Below are positions 35,144 through 43,155 of a stretch of 64,000 nucleotides of DNA, one piece after another. Both the position numbers and the translations under genes were made by a program. Numbering within the stretch: position 1 is the first letter of the stretch; each line of letters opens with the position of its first letter. The DNA is from Yanghanlia caeni (GTDB lineage: Bacteria > Pseudomonadota > Gammaproteobacteria > Burkholderiales > Burkholderiaceae_B). Location: assembly GCA_030733815.1 (NCBI GenBank), contig JAUZQE010000003.1:95595-159594 (forward strand), in the 5' to 3' direction. The notes under the pieces are model-generated. The model saw nothing but the letters and a program-made list of their open reading frames with translations. It was not told the origin of the DNA and made no database searches.

Positions 35144-35670
35144 AGTGTGTCGGGTGTACCCTGCGCCCGGTTCAACACTCGCGCCAGCACGAAACATAAA
35201 TCGGAAAGCCGGTTCAGATACTGCCGGGCATACCCGCCCGGGCCCGACTCGTGTTCCAGTGCCACCACCGAACGTTCGGCCCGCCGGCACACGCTGCGTG
35301 CAACGTGGGCAAGGGCGGCCGGGCGGCTGCCGCCGGGAAGAATGAACTCTTCAAGCTTGCCGAGATCGGCGTTGTAATGGCGGATGGCCTGATCGAGCCC
35401 GGCCACGTGTTCGGCCTGAACGGCGCGGTGGTCCGGAATGCAGAGTTCGGCGCCAAGGTCGAAGAGCTGGTTCTGGATGGCGCCCAGCAGCGTATCGATT
35501 TCGCCGGGCAGCGCTTCCGCGCGCAGCAGGCCCAAAACGCTGTTGAGTTCGTCGACGTCGCCCAGCGCGGCGACACGCGGGTGCGATTTGGGTACCCGGG
35601 TACCGTCGCCCAGGCCGGTGGTGCCGTCGTCGCCGCCACGTGTGGTGATGACGGAAAGTCGTGTTGCCAT
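35128..35670 (-). CDS. cobO: Cob(I)alamin adenosyltransferase, PduO type
   Basis: 180 residues. ATP:corrinoid adenosyltransferase that makes adenosylcobalamin. The PduO hallmarks are present: an N-terminal ITTRGGDDGTTGLGDGTRVPK ATP-binding stretch (quoted in part), GDVDELNSVLGLLRAE, EEFILPGGSRPAALAHVAR and the C-terminal YLNRLSDLCFVLAR. The gene symbol is used loosely; PduO-type is the better description. It starts 75 bases from the divergent CusF-like gene. Confidence 0.92.
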   Translation of the reverse strand: MATRLSVITTRGGDDGTTGLGDGTRVPKSHPRVAALGDVDELNSVLGLLRAEALPGEIDTLLGAIQNQLFDLGAELCIPDHRAVQAEHVAGLDQAIRHYNADLGKLEEFILPGGSRPAALAHVARSVCRRAERSVVALEHESGPGGYARQYLNRLSDLCFVLARVLNRAQGTPDTLWRRD

Positions 35671-35709
35671 GTTTGCGTTGCGGGAAGAGGAGTAGGGAAG
35701 AATCGCGGT

Positions 35710-35726
35710 ATGCTAGGCGATAGCAT
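35710..35726. promoter_or_regulatory. 17-bp palindrome between cobalamin adenosyltransferase and CusF-like genes
   Basis: ATGCTA and TAGCAT form a perfect 6-bp inverted repeat around GGCGA in a 75-base divergent gap. It could be an operator for either gene; no known regulator matches it. Confidence 0.3.
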
Positions 35727-35745
35727 CTCTCAAAGAGTGTATCGC

Positions 35746-36045
35746 ATGTTTTCTGCACCCAACGTTCGCAGCGCACTTGCCGTCGCGCTGGCCGCCGTGG
35801 CGTGCGTGGCCGTGCCCGCTCAGGCCCAGGAAGGGTCGGGTTCGGGCGAGGTGCGGCGGGTCGATGTCCAGGCCGGCAAGGTCACGATCAAGCACGGCCC
35901 CATCGGCGAACTCGAGCTTCCGGCCATGACCCTCGTGTACCGGGCCGATCCCGCTTTGCTGGCGGGGCTGCAGCCCGGCGACAAGGTCAGGTTCACGGCC
36001 CGTCGCGAGAACGGGCACTATGTGGTGGTGGAAATTTCGAAGTAA
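35746..36045 (+). CDS. Periplasmic CusF-like copper-binding-fold protein
   Basis: 99 residues from the ATG at 35746, with a signal peptide ending at AQA near residue 27. The rest is a small OB-fold like CusF: EVRRVDVQAGKVTIKHGPI, LELPAMTLVY and LQPGDKVRFTA. Compared with CusF metal residues H36, W44, M47 and M49, here H50 and M61 are kept while the Trp is L58 and the second Met is L63. No cusA, cusB or cusC is near. Copper binding is therefore doubtful or weaker; fold assignment is good. Confidence 0.75.
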   Translation: MFSAPNVRSALAVALAAVACVAVPAQAQEGSGSGEVRRVDVQAGKVTIKHGPIGELELPAMTLVYRADPALLAGLQPGDKVRFTARRENGHYVVVEISK

Positions 36046-36051
36046 GCGCGC

Positions 36052-37383
36052 TTACAGCACGTAGCGGGCAAGGTCTTCGCTCGCCACGGTGTCTTTAAGC
36101 TTGTCTTCGACATAGGCCGCGTCGATCGTGACCGTAGTGCCGCCATGTGCGGTGGCATCGAAGGCCAGGTCTTCCAGCAGTTTTTCCATCACCGTATACA
36201 GGCGGCGCGCACCGATGTTTTCGGTTCGCTCGTTCACCGAGAAGGCCAGTTCGGCCAGGCGGCGGATGCCGTCTTGTGTGAACTCGAGCTGCACGTCTTC
36301 GGTGGCGAGCAGGGCGTGGTACTGCTTGGTGAGCGAGGCGTCGGTTTCGCACAGAATGCGTACGAAATCGTCGGCCGTGAGCGAATCGAGCTCAACCCGG
36401 ATCGGGAAACGGCCCTGCAGTTCCGGAATGAGGTCGGACGGCCGAGACAGGTGAAAGGCACCCGATGCGATGAACAGGATATGGTCGGTGCGCACCACGC
36501 CGTACTTGGTGTTGACGGTCGTGCCTTCCACCAGCGGCAGCAGGTCGCGCTGCACGCCCTGGCGTGACACGTCGCCCCCGCCGTGTTCCTGGCGGGTGGC
36601 GATCTTGTCGATCTCGTCGAGGAACACGATACCGTTCTGTTCGGCATTGGCAATGGCCTCGGCGCGCAGTTCTTCTTCATTGACGCGCTTGGCGGCTTCT
36701 TCTTCCGTCAGCAGGCGAAACGCTTCCTTCACCGACATCTTGCGCTGTTTCTTGCGTTCCTGCCCCAGGCCCGCAAACATGCTGCGCAGCTGCTCGGTCA
36801 TTTCCTCCATGCCAGGCGGCGCCATGATCTCCATCTGCGGCAGGGTCTGGGCGACCTCGATCTCGATCTGCATGTCGTCGATCTTGCCTTCACGCAGGCG
36901 CTTGCGGAACACCTGACGGGCACTGTTTTCCTCGCGCTCGGGCTGACCCTGCGCATTGCGCGGCGGCGGCACCAGCGCGTCGAGAATGCGGTCTTCGGCG
37001 GCGTCTTCTGCCAGCGTGCGTACGCGACGCATCGCGGCTTCACGGGTGAGCTTCACCGAGGCGTCGACCAGGTCGCGCACGATGGTCTCCACGTCGCGGC
37101 CAACGTAGCCCACTTCCGTGAACTTGGTGGCCTCGACCTTGATGAAGGGGGCATTGGCGAGCTTCGCCAGACGCCGTGCGATCTCGGTCTTGCCCACACC
37201 CGTGGGGCCGATCATCAGGATGTTCTTGGGCACGATCTCGTGGCGCAGCGGCTCGGGCACCTGCTGGCGGCGCCAGCGGTTGCGCAGGGCCACGGCTACG
37301 GAGCGCTTGGCGCGGTTCTGCCCGACAATGTGCTTGTCGAGCTCGGAGACGATCTCTCCGGGAGTCATGTTGAGGGCGGACAT
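36052..37383 (-). CDS. hslU: ATP-dependent protease ATPase subunit HslU
   Basis: 443 residues from the ATG at 37383 ([20 protein letters not shown]), exactly the usual length. AAA+ unfoldase feeding the HslV peptidase. Walker [18 protein letters not shown], pore loop GYVGRDVE, Walker [12 protein letters not shown], the I-domain in the middle, and sensor/arginine residues in [12 protein letters not shown]; the C-terminal DLARYVL inserts into HslV. It follows hslV by 32 bases and shares its heat-shock promoter. Confidence 0.97.
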   Translation of the reverse strand: MSALNMTPGEIVSELDKHIVGQNRAKRSVAVALRNRWRRQQVPEPLRHEIVPKNILMIGPTGVGKTEIARRLAKLANAPFIKVEATKFTEVGYVGRDVETIVRDLVDASVKLTREAAMRRVRTLAEDAAEDRILDALVPPPRNAQGQPEREENSARQVFRKRLREGKIDDMQIEIEVAQTLPQMEIMAPPGMEEMTEQLRSMFAGLGQERKKQRKMSVKEAFRLLTEEEAAKRVNEEELRAEAIANAEQNGIVFLDEIDKIATRQEHGGGDVSRQGVQRDLLPLVEGTTVNTKYGVVRTDHILFIASGAFHLSRPSDLIPELQGRFPIRVELDSLTADDFVRILCETDASLTKQYHALLATEDVQLEFTQDGIRRLAELAFSVNERTENIGARRLYTVMEKLLEDLAFDATAHGGTTVTIDAAYVEDKLKDTVASEDLARYVL

Positions 37384-37415
37384 GGCGATCGAATGTGAGC
37401 TGCGTCGAAATCCGG

Positions 37416-37949
37416 TTACAGGACTTCGACGACGTGGTTCTGATTGGTGTAGATGCACAGGTCGCCGGCAATGGCCAGCGATTTGCGCACGATTTCTTCC
37501 GGCTGCATGTCGGTGTTGCGCAGCAGCGCCACCGCGGCCGATTGCGCGTAGGCGCCGCCCGACCCGATGGCGGCAATGCCTTCTTCGGGTTCGAGCACGT
37601 CACCGTTGCCGGTCAGCACTAGGGTGTTGTTGCGGTCGGCCACGATCAGCATGGCCTCGAGCCGGCGCAGCACGCGGTCGGTGCGCCAGTCTTTGGTGAG
37701 TTCGACGGCCGCGCGCATGAGGTTGCCCTGATGCTTTTCAAGTTTGGTCTCGAAGCGTTCCTGCAGGGTGAAGGCATCGGCCGTGGCGCCGGCGAAACCG
37801 GCAAGAATGCGGTCGTTATAGAGCCGGCGAATCTTGCGCGCCGTGCCCTTGATGACGATATTGCCGAGCGTGACCTGGCCATCGCCGCCGATGGCGACCT
37901 GATCGCCGCGGCGTACGCACAGTATGGTGGTTGCGTGAAATTGTTCCAT
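37416..37949 (-). CDS. hslV: ATP-dependent protease peptidase subunit HslV
   Basis: 177 residues from the ATG at 37949 ([19 protein letters not shown]), set by an AGGAAG site and by the promoter upstream. Proteasome-type threonine peptidase: a propeptide is removed to expose the catalytic Thr in [28 protein letters not shown] and [15 protein letters not shown] are family segments. It forms a double hexamer capped by HslU. Confidence 0.97.
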   Translation of the reverse strand: MEQFHATTILCVRRGDQVAIGGDGQVTLGNIVIKGTARKIRRLYNDRILAGFAGATADAFTLQERFETKLEKHQGNLMRAAVELTKDWRTDRVLRRLEAMLIVADRNNTLVLTGNGDVLEPEEGIAAIGSGGAYAQSAAVALLRNTDMQPEEIVRKSLAIAGDLCIYTNQNHVVEVL

Positions 37950-37972
37950 GGAATCTTCCTGTTGAAGCATTC

Positions 37973-38001
37973 ACATGGGGGCGTGGGCCGGGTATTTCAA
38001 G
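37973..38001 (-). promoter_or_regulatory. Sigma-32 heat-shock promoter of hslVU
   Basis: On the minus strand CTTGAA (complement of 37996-38001) and CCCCATGT (complement of 37973-37980) match the RpoH -35 and -10 consensus (CTTGAA, CCCCATNT), 15 bases apart. The -10 ends 24 bases before the hslV ATG, giving a short leader that still contains the ribosome site. Confidence 0.8.
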
Positions 38002-38100
38002 AAGGGATTCGATGACGACGGGCCGGCCTGCCATGAGAGAGGGGCCGCACGCACCGGGCGCGTGCTGGCGGAGCAGCTGCGGGCATGCCCGCAGCGCGAA

Positions 38101-38544
38101 TCAGTCGCCGTAAAGTTTCTGGCGCATTTCCCTGCGTTCTTGCGCTTCGAGGGAAAGCGTTGCAGTGGGGCGCGCCAGAAGCCGGGCAATGCCGATGGGC
38201 TCGCCGGTTTCTTCGCACCAGCCGTATTCGCCGGAGTCGATGCTGGCGATGGCCTGCTGCACTTTCTTGAGCAGTTTGCGTTCGCGGTCGCGGGTGCGCA
38301 GTTCGAGCGCGTGTTCTTCTTCGATGGTTGCGCGGTCGGCCGGATCGGGAACGAACTGCGTTTCACGCAGGTTTTCGGTGGTGGCGCCGGCGTTGTTGAG
38401 GATCTCGGTCTCGAGTTCTTTGAGACGATTGCGGAAGAAGGCGAGCTGAATCTCGTTCATGTAGTCGGATTCAGGCATGGCCAGAAGTTCTTCTTCCGTG
38501 GGCAGTTGCTCTGGACTGATGACATTGGCAGTTTTACTAACCAT
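38101..38544 (-). CDS. dksA: RNA polymerase-binding transcription factor DksA, cysteine-poor variant
   Basis: 147 residues. DksA enters the RNA polymerase secondary channel and works with ppGpp. The coiled-coil tip DPADRAT (D67, D70, A72) matches the functional DxxDxA motif. The globular zinc-finger region keeps one of four cysteines: C110 remains, while the other positions are T113, S131 and A134 (YGWCEETGEPIGIARLLARP, TLSLEAQER). Such one-cysteine DksA forms fold without zinc and occur in alpha- and some betaproteobacteria. It lies downstream of the COG0523 GTPase and zur, a zinc-linked context. Confidence 0.93.
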   Translation of the reverse strand: MVSKTANVISPEQLPTEEELLAMPESDYMNEIQLAFFRNRLKELETEILNNAGATTENLRETQFVPDPADRATIEEEHALELRTRDRERKLLKKVQQAIASIDSGEYGWCEETGEPIGIARLLARPTATLSLEAQERREMRQKLYGD

Positions 38545-38616
38545 GGTGCATCCTCTTTCTTATAAGTGAAGTACCTGGCGGACCGCAGGCTGCGCGATGC
38601 GCGCGTACGTGCGGGC

Positions 38617-39714
38617 TCACACCAGGCATTGTTCGAGACCCCTCTGGAATATCTCTTGGGGCAGTTTACGTCCTATGAAAACCAGCTTGGTATTAGGCTT
38701 TTCACCTGACAGCCAGGGTTTTCCAGGTTCGGCGCCCATCATCATGTGGACGCCCTGGAACAGCATGCGGCGATTGATGCCCTTGAGATAAAGAATGCCC
38801 TTGTAACGCAGCAGGTCGGGCCCGTAGACCTGAACGATGCCGCCAAGGAATTCTTCGAGACGCTCGGGATCAAACGCCCTGTTCGAGCGGAACACGAATG
38901 CGCCGACTTCGTCGTTGTGGGCGTGATGGTGATGATGCGCGTGATCGTGGCCATGACCGCAATGCTCGCCACACTCGCCTTCGTGGTCGTGGTGGTGGGC
39001 ATGCGCCGCATCGGGGTGTTCGTCTGCGAGGAACTCCGGGTCGATGTCGAGTATGGTGTCGAGATTGAAGCCGCTGATGTCGAGCAGCGACGCGATATCG
39101 GTTTCGCCGAAATGAACGGGCGTGATCGACGCGCGCGGGTTCATGCGCAGCAGCCGCGCGCGCAGCGACTGGTAATCGTGTTCTTGCACCAGGTCTTTCT
39201 TGGAAACCAGAATGCGGTCGGCGAAACCCACCTGTTTCTGCGCTTCTTCCTGGCGATCGAGCGTTTCCATGCCGTGCTTGGCATCGACCACCGTAATGAC
39301 GGCGTCGAGCCGGAAGTACTCGGCAATGTCGTCGTCCATGAAGAAGGTCTGGCAGACCGGGCCGGGGTTGGCCATGCCCGTGGTTTCGATGATGACGCGC
39401 TCGAAATTGAGCTCGCCCGACTGGCGGCGCGTGCGAAGTTCGTTAAGCGTGCGCATGAGGTCGCCGCGAACGGTACAGCACACGCAGCCGTTGCTGAGTT
39501 CGACGATTTCTTCGTCGGTATGCTGAACCAGAAGCTCGTTGTCGATGCTTTCGGGCCCGAATTCGTTTTCGATGACCGCAATGCGCTTGCCGTGGTATTC
39601 GCTGAGAATACGCTTGAGCAGCGTGGTTTTGCCCGCACCGAGGAATCCGGTAAGGACAGTGGCGGGCACCATGTTCTGAAGGCGCTTCTTTTCGAGGCGT
39701 TCGGCTGAGCTCAT
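38617..39714 (-). CDS. CobW/COG0523-family GTPase, probable zinc metallochaperone
   Basis: 365 residues from the ATG at 39714 (MSSAERLEKKRLQN). G3E GTPase: Walker A TGFLGAGKTTLL, the CxCC metal site NGCVCCTVRGDLM, switch IETTGMANPGPV, and SKKDLV for guanine. A His-rich stretch (about residues 232-268, with AHAHHHDHEGECGEHCGHG and further His) precedes the CobW C-terminal domain. Members beside zur serve in zinc allocation during starvation. It stands 56 bases after zur and 72 before dksA on the same strand. Cobalamin-type CobW and nickel-type UreG/HypB are less likely by context. Confidence 0.88.
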   Translation of the reverse strand: MSSAERLEKKRLQNMVPATVLTGFLGAGKTTLLKRILSEYHGKRIAVIENEFGPESIDNELLVQHTDEEIVELSNGCVCCTVRGDLMRTLNELRTRRQSGELNFERVIIETTGMANPGPVCQTFFMDDDIAEYFRLDAVITVVDAKHGMETLDRQEEAQKQVGFADRILVSKKDLVQEHDYQSLRARLLRMNPRASITPVHFGETDIASLLDISGFNLDTILDIDPEFLADEHPDAAHAHHHDHEGECGEHCGHGHDHAHHHHHAHNDEVGAFVFRSNRAFDPERLEEFLGGIVQVYGPDLLRYKGILYLKGINRRMLFQGVHMMMGAEPGKPWLSGEKPNTKLVFIGRKLPQEIFQRGLEQCLV

Positions 39715-39770
39715 CTTGCGTTCTCTCGGTTCCCCAAGGCGTAAGTACCGGGGAAAAATACAGTCTGCGA

Positions 39771-40271
39771 TTACATCACAGTGGGCGGGTCTGGGCAAAC
39801 AGTGTCTGTACGGCAATGGCAGTCGTGACACAGGCCCCTTAATTCTGTTTCGTGCCCCGAAAGGCGAAAGCCCGTGTGTGCCACCTTGTCGGCGATGCGG
39901 CGGGTCAGCCCCGGGTCGCTGAGTTCCGCCACGGCACCGCATTCGGTACAGACAACCAGCAGGTCGTGCGGTTTCCCTCCCGCGTCATGACACGCTGCCC
40001 AGGCATTGGTGGCATCGAGCCGGTGTGCAAGGCCTTCTTCAACCAGAAAGTCGAGTGCACGGTACACGGTGGGCGGCGCGGCGCCACGCTGGTCCTGACG
40101 GATCAGCTCCAGCAATTCATATGCCTTCACGCTGCGTTCCTGCAGAAGCAGGATTTCCAGCACCCTGCGCCGTATGGGGGTCAGCCGCTTGCCGCGCGAT
40201 TCGCACAGCGCCTGCGCGGTGTCGAGTTGCTTGGCCACCCGCGAGGCAGGGGCCGGTGTTGCCGCCGTCAT
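39771..40271 (-). CDS. zur: Fur-family zinc uptake regulator Zur
   Basis: 166 residues. Winged-helix N-terminal domain (GKRLTPIRRRVLEILLLQ, PPTVYRALDFLVEEGLAHR) and a C-terminal dimer domain with two structural-zinc pairs, C108/C111 in CTECG and C148/C151 in CHDC. Regulatory-site residues are the scattered Cys and His, including HDAGGKPHDLLV. Zur blocks uptake genes when zinc is plentiful. The divergent znu genes and the perfect Zur box between them identify it as Zur and not Fur. Confidence 0.94.
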   Translation of the reverse strand: MTAATPAPASRVAKQLDTAQALCESRGKRLTPIRRRVLEILLLQERSVKAYELLELIRQDQRGAAPPTVYRALDFLVEEGLAHRLDATNAWAACHDAGGKPHDLLVVCTECGAVAELSDPGLTRRIADKVAHTGFRLSGHETELRGLCHDCHCRTDTVCPDPPTVM

Positions 40272-40304
40272 GTCAGCCCTTCGAGGTGTTGATCAAGAAA
40301 GTCA

Positions 40305-40319
40305 TGTTATAACATAACA
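40305..40319. promoter_or_regulatory. Zur box between zur and the znu operon
   Basis: TGTTATAACATAACA: arms TGTTAT and ATAACA are perfect inverted repeats, matching the Zur consensus (GTTATA-N-TATAAC type). It lies 33 bases from the zur start and 29 from the small ORF, and could control both directions. Confidence 0.88.
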
Positions 40320-40348
40320 AATTTCAAGCACTTCATGTAAATCACATC

Positions 40349-40498
40349 ATGACACCTCCAGGCACCGGTTCCCCGGCGCGCCCCGTTATGCGGCGGCCTT
40401 CACTGCTGCTTGCCTCTTCACTGACACGTGTCGCGCTGGCGCTGGGCGCGGTCGTACTGATCTGGCTGACCACGGGCTGGGCCATGGGGTGGTGGTGA
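40349..40498 (+). CDS. Small membrane protein ahead of znuC
   Basis: 49 residues, not matched to a known family. The N-terminal part is Pro/Arg-rich (MTPPGTGSPARPVMRRPSLL); the C-terminal half is one hydrophobic segment (VALALGAVVLIWLTTGWAMG) ending in Trp-Trp. Its TGA is directly followed by the znuC ATG without a gap, which suggests translational coupling. It is the first reading frame after the Zur box. No strong ribosome site is seen; it could be a leader that opens the znuC start or a real small protein. Confidence 0.45.
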   Translation: MTPPGTGSPARPVMRRPSLLLASSLTRVALALGAVVLIWLTTGWAMGWW

Positions 40499-41239
40499 AT
40501 GGCGGCCGTTGCTGAACCGACGCACGAACCCGCGGCGGCCATCGAGCTCGATCAGCTCAGCCTGGGCTGGCGCGACAAGGTTGCCGTGCGCGACCTGAGC
40601 GGCTGTTTTCGCCGTGGCTCGCTCACGGCGGTGGTGGGCCCCAACGGTGCGGGCAAATCGACGCTGTTGCGCGGCATTATGGGCTGGGTGACGCCCCTGG
40701 CCGGTCGCATCCGCGTGAACGCATCGGCCGACAGCCTCGCCTTCATGCCCCAACAAGGCGATTTCGACCGCAGCTTTCCGATTGCTGCACGCGACTTCGT
40801 GGCCATGGGTGCATGGCGCCGGGTGGGCCCGTGGCGCGGTTTCTGTCGCAGCGAGCGCCAGCGTGTGGAAGACGCCCTGCACGCCGTGGGGCTGGGCGAC
40901 TTCGGGCGCCGCCCGCTTGCCACGCTTTCGGGCGGGCAACTGCAACGCGCCCTGTTTGCGCGCCTGATGCTGCACGATGCCGACATCGTGATGCTCGACG
41001 AGCCCTTCTCGGCCGTCGACCGCGCCACCACCGAAGATCTCATGACCCTGCTCATGCAGTGGCATGAGCGCGGCAAAACGGTAATCGTCGTACTGCACGA
41101 CCTCGAGCTGGTGCGACGTCATTTCCCCCAGACGCTGTTGCTGGCCGGGCAGGGTGTGGCGTGGTGCGACACCGAGGCCGCACTGACTCCTGAAAATCTG
41201 CATCTGGCTCGCCACCTGTGTGCGGGAGACTATCTGTGA
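40499..41239 (+). CDS. znuC: Zinc ABC transporter ATP-binding protein ZnuC
   Basis: 246 residues. Walker A VVGPNGAGKSTLLRGIMG, Q-loop FMPQQGDFDRSFPI, signature TLSGGQLQRALFAR, Walker B DIVMLDEPFSAVD and H-loop VVLHDLELVRRHFP, all of the metal (ZnuC/MntB) class. The Zur box upstream and ZnuA downstream define zinc as the metal. znuB overlaps its stop. Confidence 0.95.
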   Translation: MAAVAEPTHEPAAAIELDQLSLGWRDKVAVRDLSGCFRRGSLTAVVGPNGAGKSTLLRGIMGWVTPLAGRIRVNASADSLAFMPQQGDFDRSFPIAARDFVAMGAWRRVGPWRGFCRSERQRVEDALHAVGLGDFGRRPLATLSGGQLQRALFARLMLHDADIVMLDEPFSAVDRATTEDLMTLLMQWHERGKTVIVVLHDLELVRRHFPQTLLLAGQGVAWCDTEAALTPENLHLARHLCAGDYL

Positions 41240-42135
41240 ACGGCATCGAGCTGTTGTACATGCCGTTTGCCGAGTTCGGATTCATGCGTCGCGCGCTGGC
41301 CGGCTCGGTGGCGCTGGCGCTGGCAGCCGGCCCGTTGGGCGTGTTCCTGATTCTGCGGCGCATGAGCCTGATGGGCGATGCCATGGCCCATGCCATTTTG
41401 CCGGGCGTGGCGGTCGGCTTTCTTACGGCAGGCCTTTCGCTTACGGCAATGACCATCGGCGGAATGCTGACCGGCCTGCTGGTAGCGATGCTGGCGGCCG
41501 GGGTCGCCCGCCTCACGCCCCAACGCGAGGACGCCAGCTTTGCGGCGTTCTACCTGGTGTCGCTTGGCGTGGGTGTGCTGCTGATCTCGCTGCGCGGCAG
41601 CAACATGGATCTGATTCACGTGCTGTTCGGTTCGGTGCTGGGGCTGGACGACGGCGCGCTGATTCTGGTGTCGGTGACGGCCAGCGTGTCGCTGCTGGTG
41701 CTGGCCGTGATCTTCCGGCCGCTGGTCATGGAATGCCTCGACCCGCTCTTTCTGCGCAGCGAAAGCCGCATGGGGCCGGTGGTTCACGCGCTGTTTCTGC
41801 TGCTGCTGGTCATGACGCTGGTGGCCGGCTTCCAGGTGCTGGGCACGCTGATGGTGGTGGGCATCATGATGCTGCCCGCCGCCGCTGCGCGATTCTGGGT
41901 CGTGTCGGTAGCCGGCCAGATGGCCCTGGCCGCATGGCTCGGTGCGATTGCGTCATATGCCGGGCTGCTTTTCTCTTACTACGCCAACGTCCCGGCCTCT
42001 CCGGCGATTATCTTGTGTGCCGGAATCGTGTACTTTGTTTCTGTCACGACGGGCCCTCAGGGAGGCCTGTGGCAGGTGGCCCGACAGGCCCGCGCCCGGC
42101 GCCTGCGACTTTCCCGTATACCGGAGCGAGACTGA
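41236..42135 (+). CDS. znuB: Zinc ABC transporter permease ZnuB
   Basis: 299 residues from a GTG at 41236 that overlaps the znuC stop (GTGA); an earlier GTG at 41218 is less likely. Eight or nine predicted membrane helices of the ABC-3 family; FLILRRMSLMGDAMAHAILPG is the conserved cytoplasmic loop that docks ZnuC, and TLMVVGIMMLPAAAARFW a typical late helix. Its stop overlaps the znuA start (TGATG). Confidence 0.94.
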   Translation: MNGIELLYMPFAEFGFMRRALAGSVALALAAGPLGVFLILRRMSLMGDAMAHAILPGVAVGFLTAGLSLTAMTIGGMLTGLLVAMLAAGVARLTPQREDASFAAFYLVSLGVGVLLISLRGSNMDLIHVLFGSVLGLDDGALILVSVTASVSLLVLAVIFRPLVMECLDPLFLRSESRMGPVVHALFLLLLVMTLVAGFQVLGTLMVVGIMMLPAAAARFWVVSVAGQMALAAWLGAIASYAGLLFSYYANVPASPAIILCAGIVYFVSVTTGPQGGLWQVARQARARRLRLSRIPERD

Positions 42136-43154
42136 TGCCTTTCGACGATCTCATGTTGCGGCACCGTGCACGGCGGCGACAGGTGTTGCTGGCCCTGGCC
42201 GGCGGCAGCGCCCTGACGGCCGCGCCGGTGTGGGGCCGGACGCCCGAGGCACCATTGCCCGTTGTGGCGACCTTTTCAATTCTCGGCGACATGTTGCGCG
42301 AAGTGGGCGGCGAACGGGTTGCCGTGACGACCATCGTGGGCGTCAATGGCGACGTGCACCGCTTCGAGCCCAGCCCGCGCGATGCCAAGGCCTTGCTTGA
42401 AGCCAGGGTGCTGGTGCTCAATGGGCTCGACTTCGAGACCTGGCTGCCGCGCCTTGTCCAGGCCTCCGGCTTTGCCGGGCAGCAGGTACTGGCAAGCGAT
42501 GGCGTACCGGTGCGACGCCTGAACGCAGAGGAAGGGCACGACGGCCACGAGCACGACGCCGCGCCGAACGATGATGACGCCCATGGCGATCACGCGCATG
42601 ACGGCCACGCCCATGGCGAGGCCGACCCCCATGCCTGGCAGAGCCTTGAAAACGGCATGATTTACGCCCGCAACATTGCCAGGGGCCTTGCCCAGGCCGA
42701 CCCGCGCAACGCGGCGTACTATGCGAGTCGGGCCGAAAGCTACATATCGCGCATGCGGGCGCTCGACAACGAAATCCGCACGGGGTTCGCCGCTATTCCG
42801 AAGGAGCGGCGCCGCGTGATCACCGCGCATGATTCGTTCGGCTATTTTGGCGACGCCTACGGCATCGAGTTCATTCCCGTGGCCGGGCTTTCCAATCAGG
42901 CGGAACCGTCGGCCGCCGACCTCGCGCGCATCGTGCGCATCACCCGTGAATCCAGGGTCAGCGGCATCTTCATCGAGAACATGACCAACCCGGCGCTTGC
43001 GCAGCAGATCGCGCGCGAAACGGGCGTGCTGATGGGCGGGACGCTTTACGCGGATGCGCTCGGCCCGGCCGACGAACCGGCGGGCACGTATCTGGGCATG
43101 GTCAGCTGGAACGCAGGCCGTCTGCTGTACGTGCTGAGGCAGGCGGGTAATTGA
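42135..43154 (+). CDS. znuA: Zinc ABC transporter periplasmic binding protein ZnuA
   Basis: 339 residues. The N-terminal export signal has a run of arginines before the hydrophobic core (RRRQVLLALAGGSAL), compatible with Tat or Sec. Cluster A-I metal receptor: VVATFSILGDMLREVGGERV, the His ligand in VHRFEPSPRDA, a long His/Asp-rich loop (about residues 133-166), HAWQSLENGMIYARNIA, VITAHDSFGYFG and the C-terminal Asp region. The charged loop is the hallmark of zinc over manganese. It is the last gene of the operon. Confidence 0.95.
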   Translation: MPFDDLMLRHRARRRQVLLALAGGSALTAAPVWGRTPEAPLPVVATFSILGDMLREVGGERVAVTTIVGVNGDVHRFEPSPRDAKALLEARVLVLNGLDFETWLPRLVQASGFAGQQVLASDGVPVRRLNAEEGHDGHEHDAAPNDDDAHGDHAHDGHAHGEADPHAWQSLENGMIYARNIARGLAQADPRNAAYYASRAESYISRMRALDNEIRTGFAAIPKERRRVITAHDSFGYFGDAYGIEFIPVAGLSNQAEPSAADLARIVRITRESRVSGIFIENMTNPALAQQIARETGVLMGGTLYADALGPADEPAGTYLGMVSWNAGRLLYVLRQAGN

Positions 43155-43155
43155 A

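Noticed and set aside
38908..39020. CAT/GTG-rich low-complexity tract
   Set aside because: It is the coding sequence of the His-rich loop in the COG0523 GTPase, not a separate repeat element.
41220..43154. 644-residue frame that seems to fuse a long N-terminus to ZnuA
   Set aside because: The first 305 codons are an out-of-frame reading of znuB; ZnuA starts at the ATG at 42135 with its own export signal.
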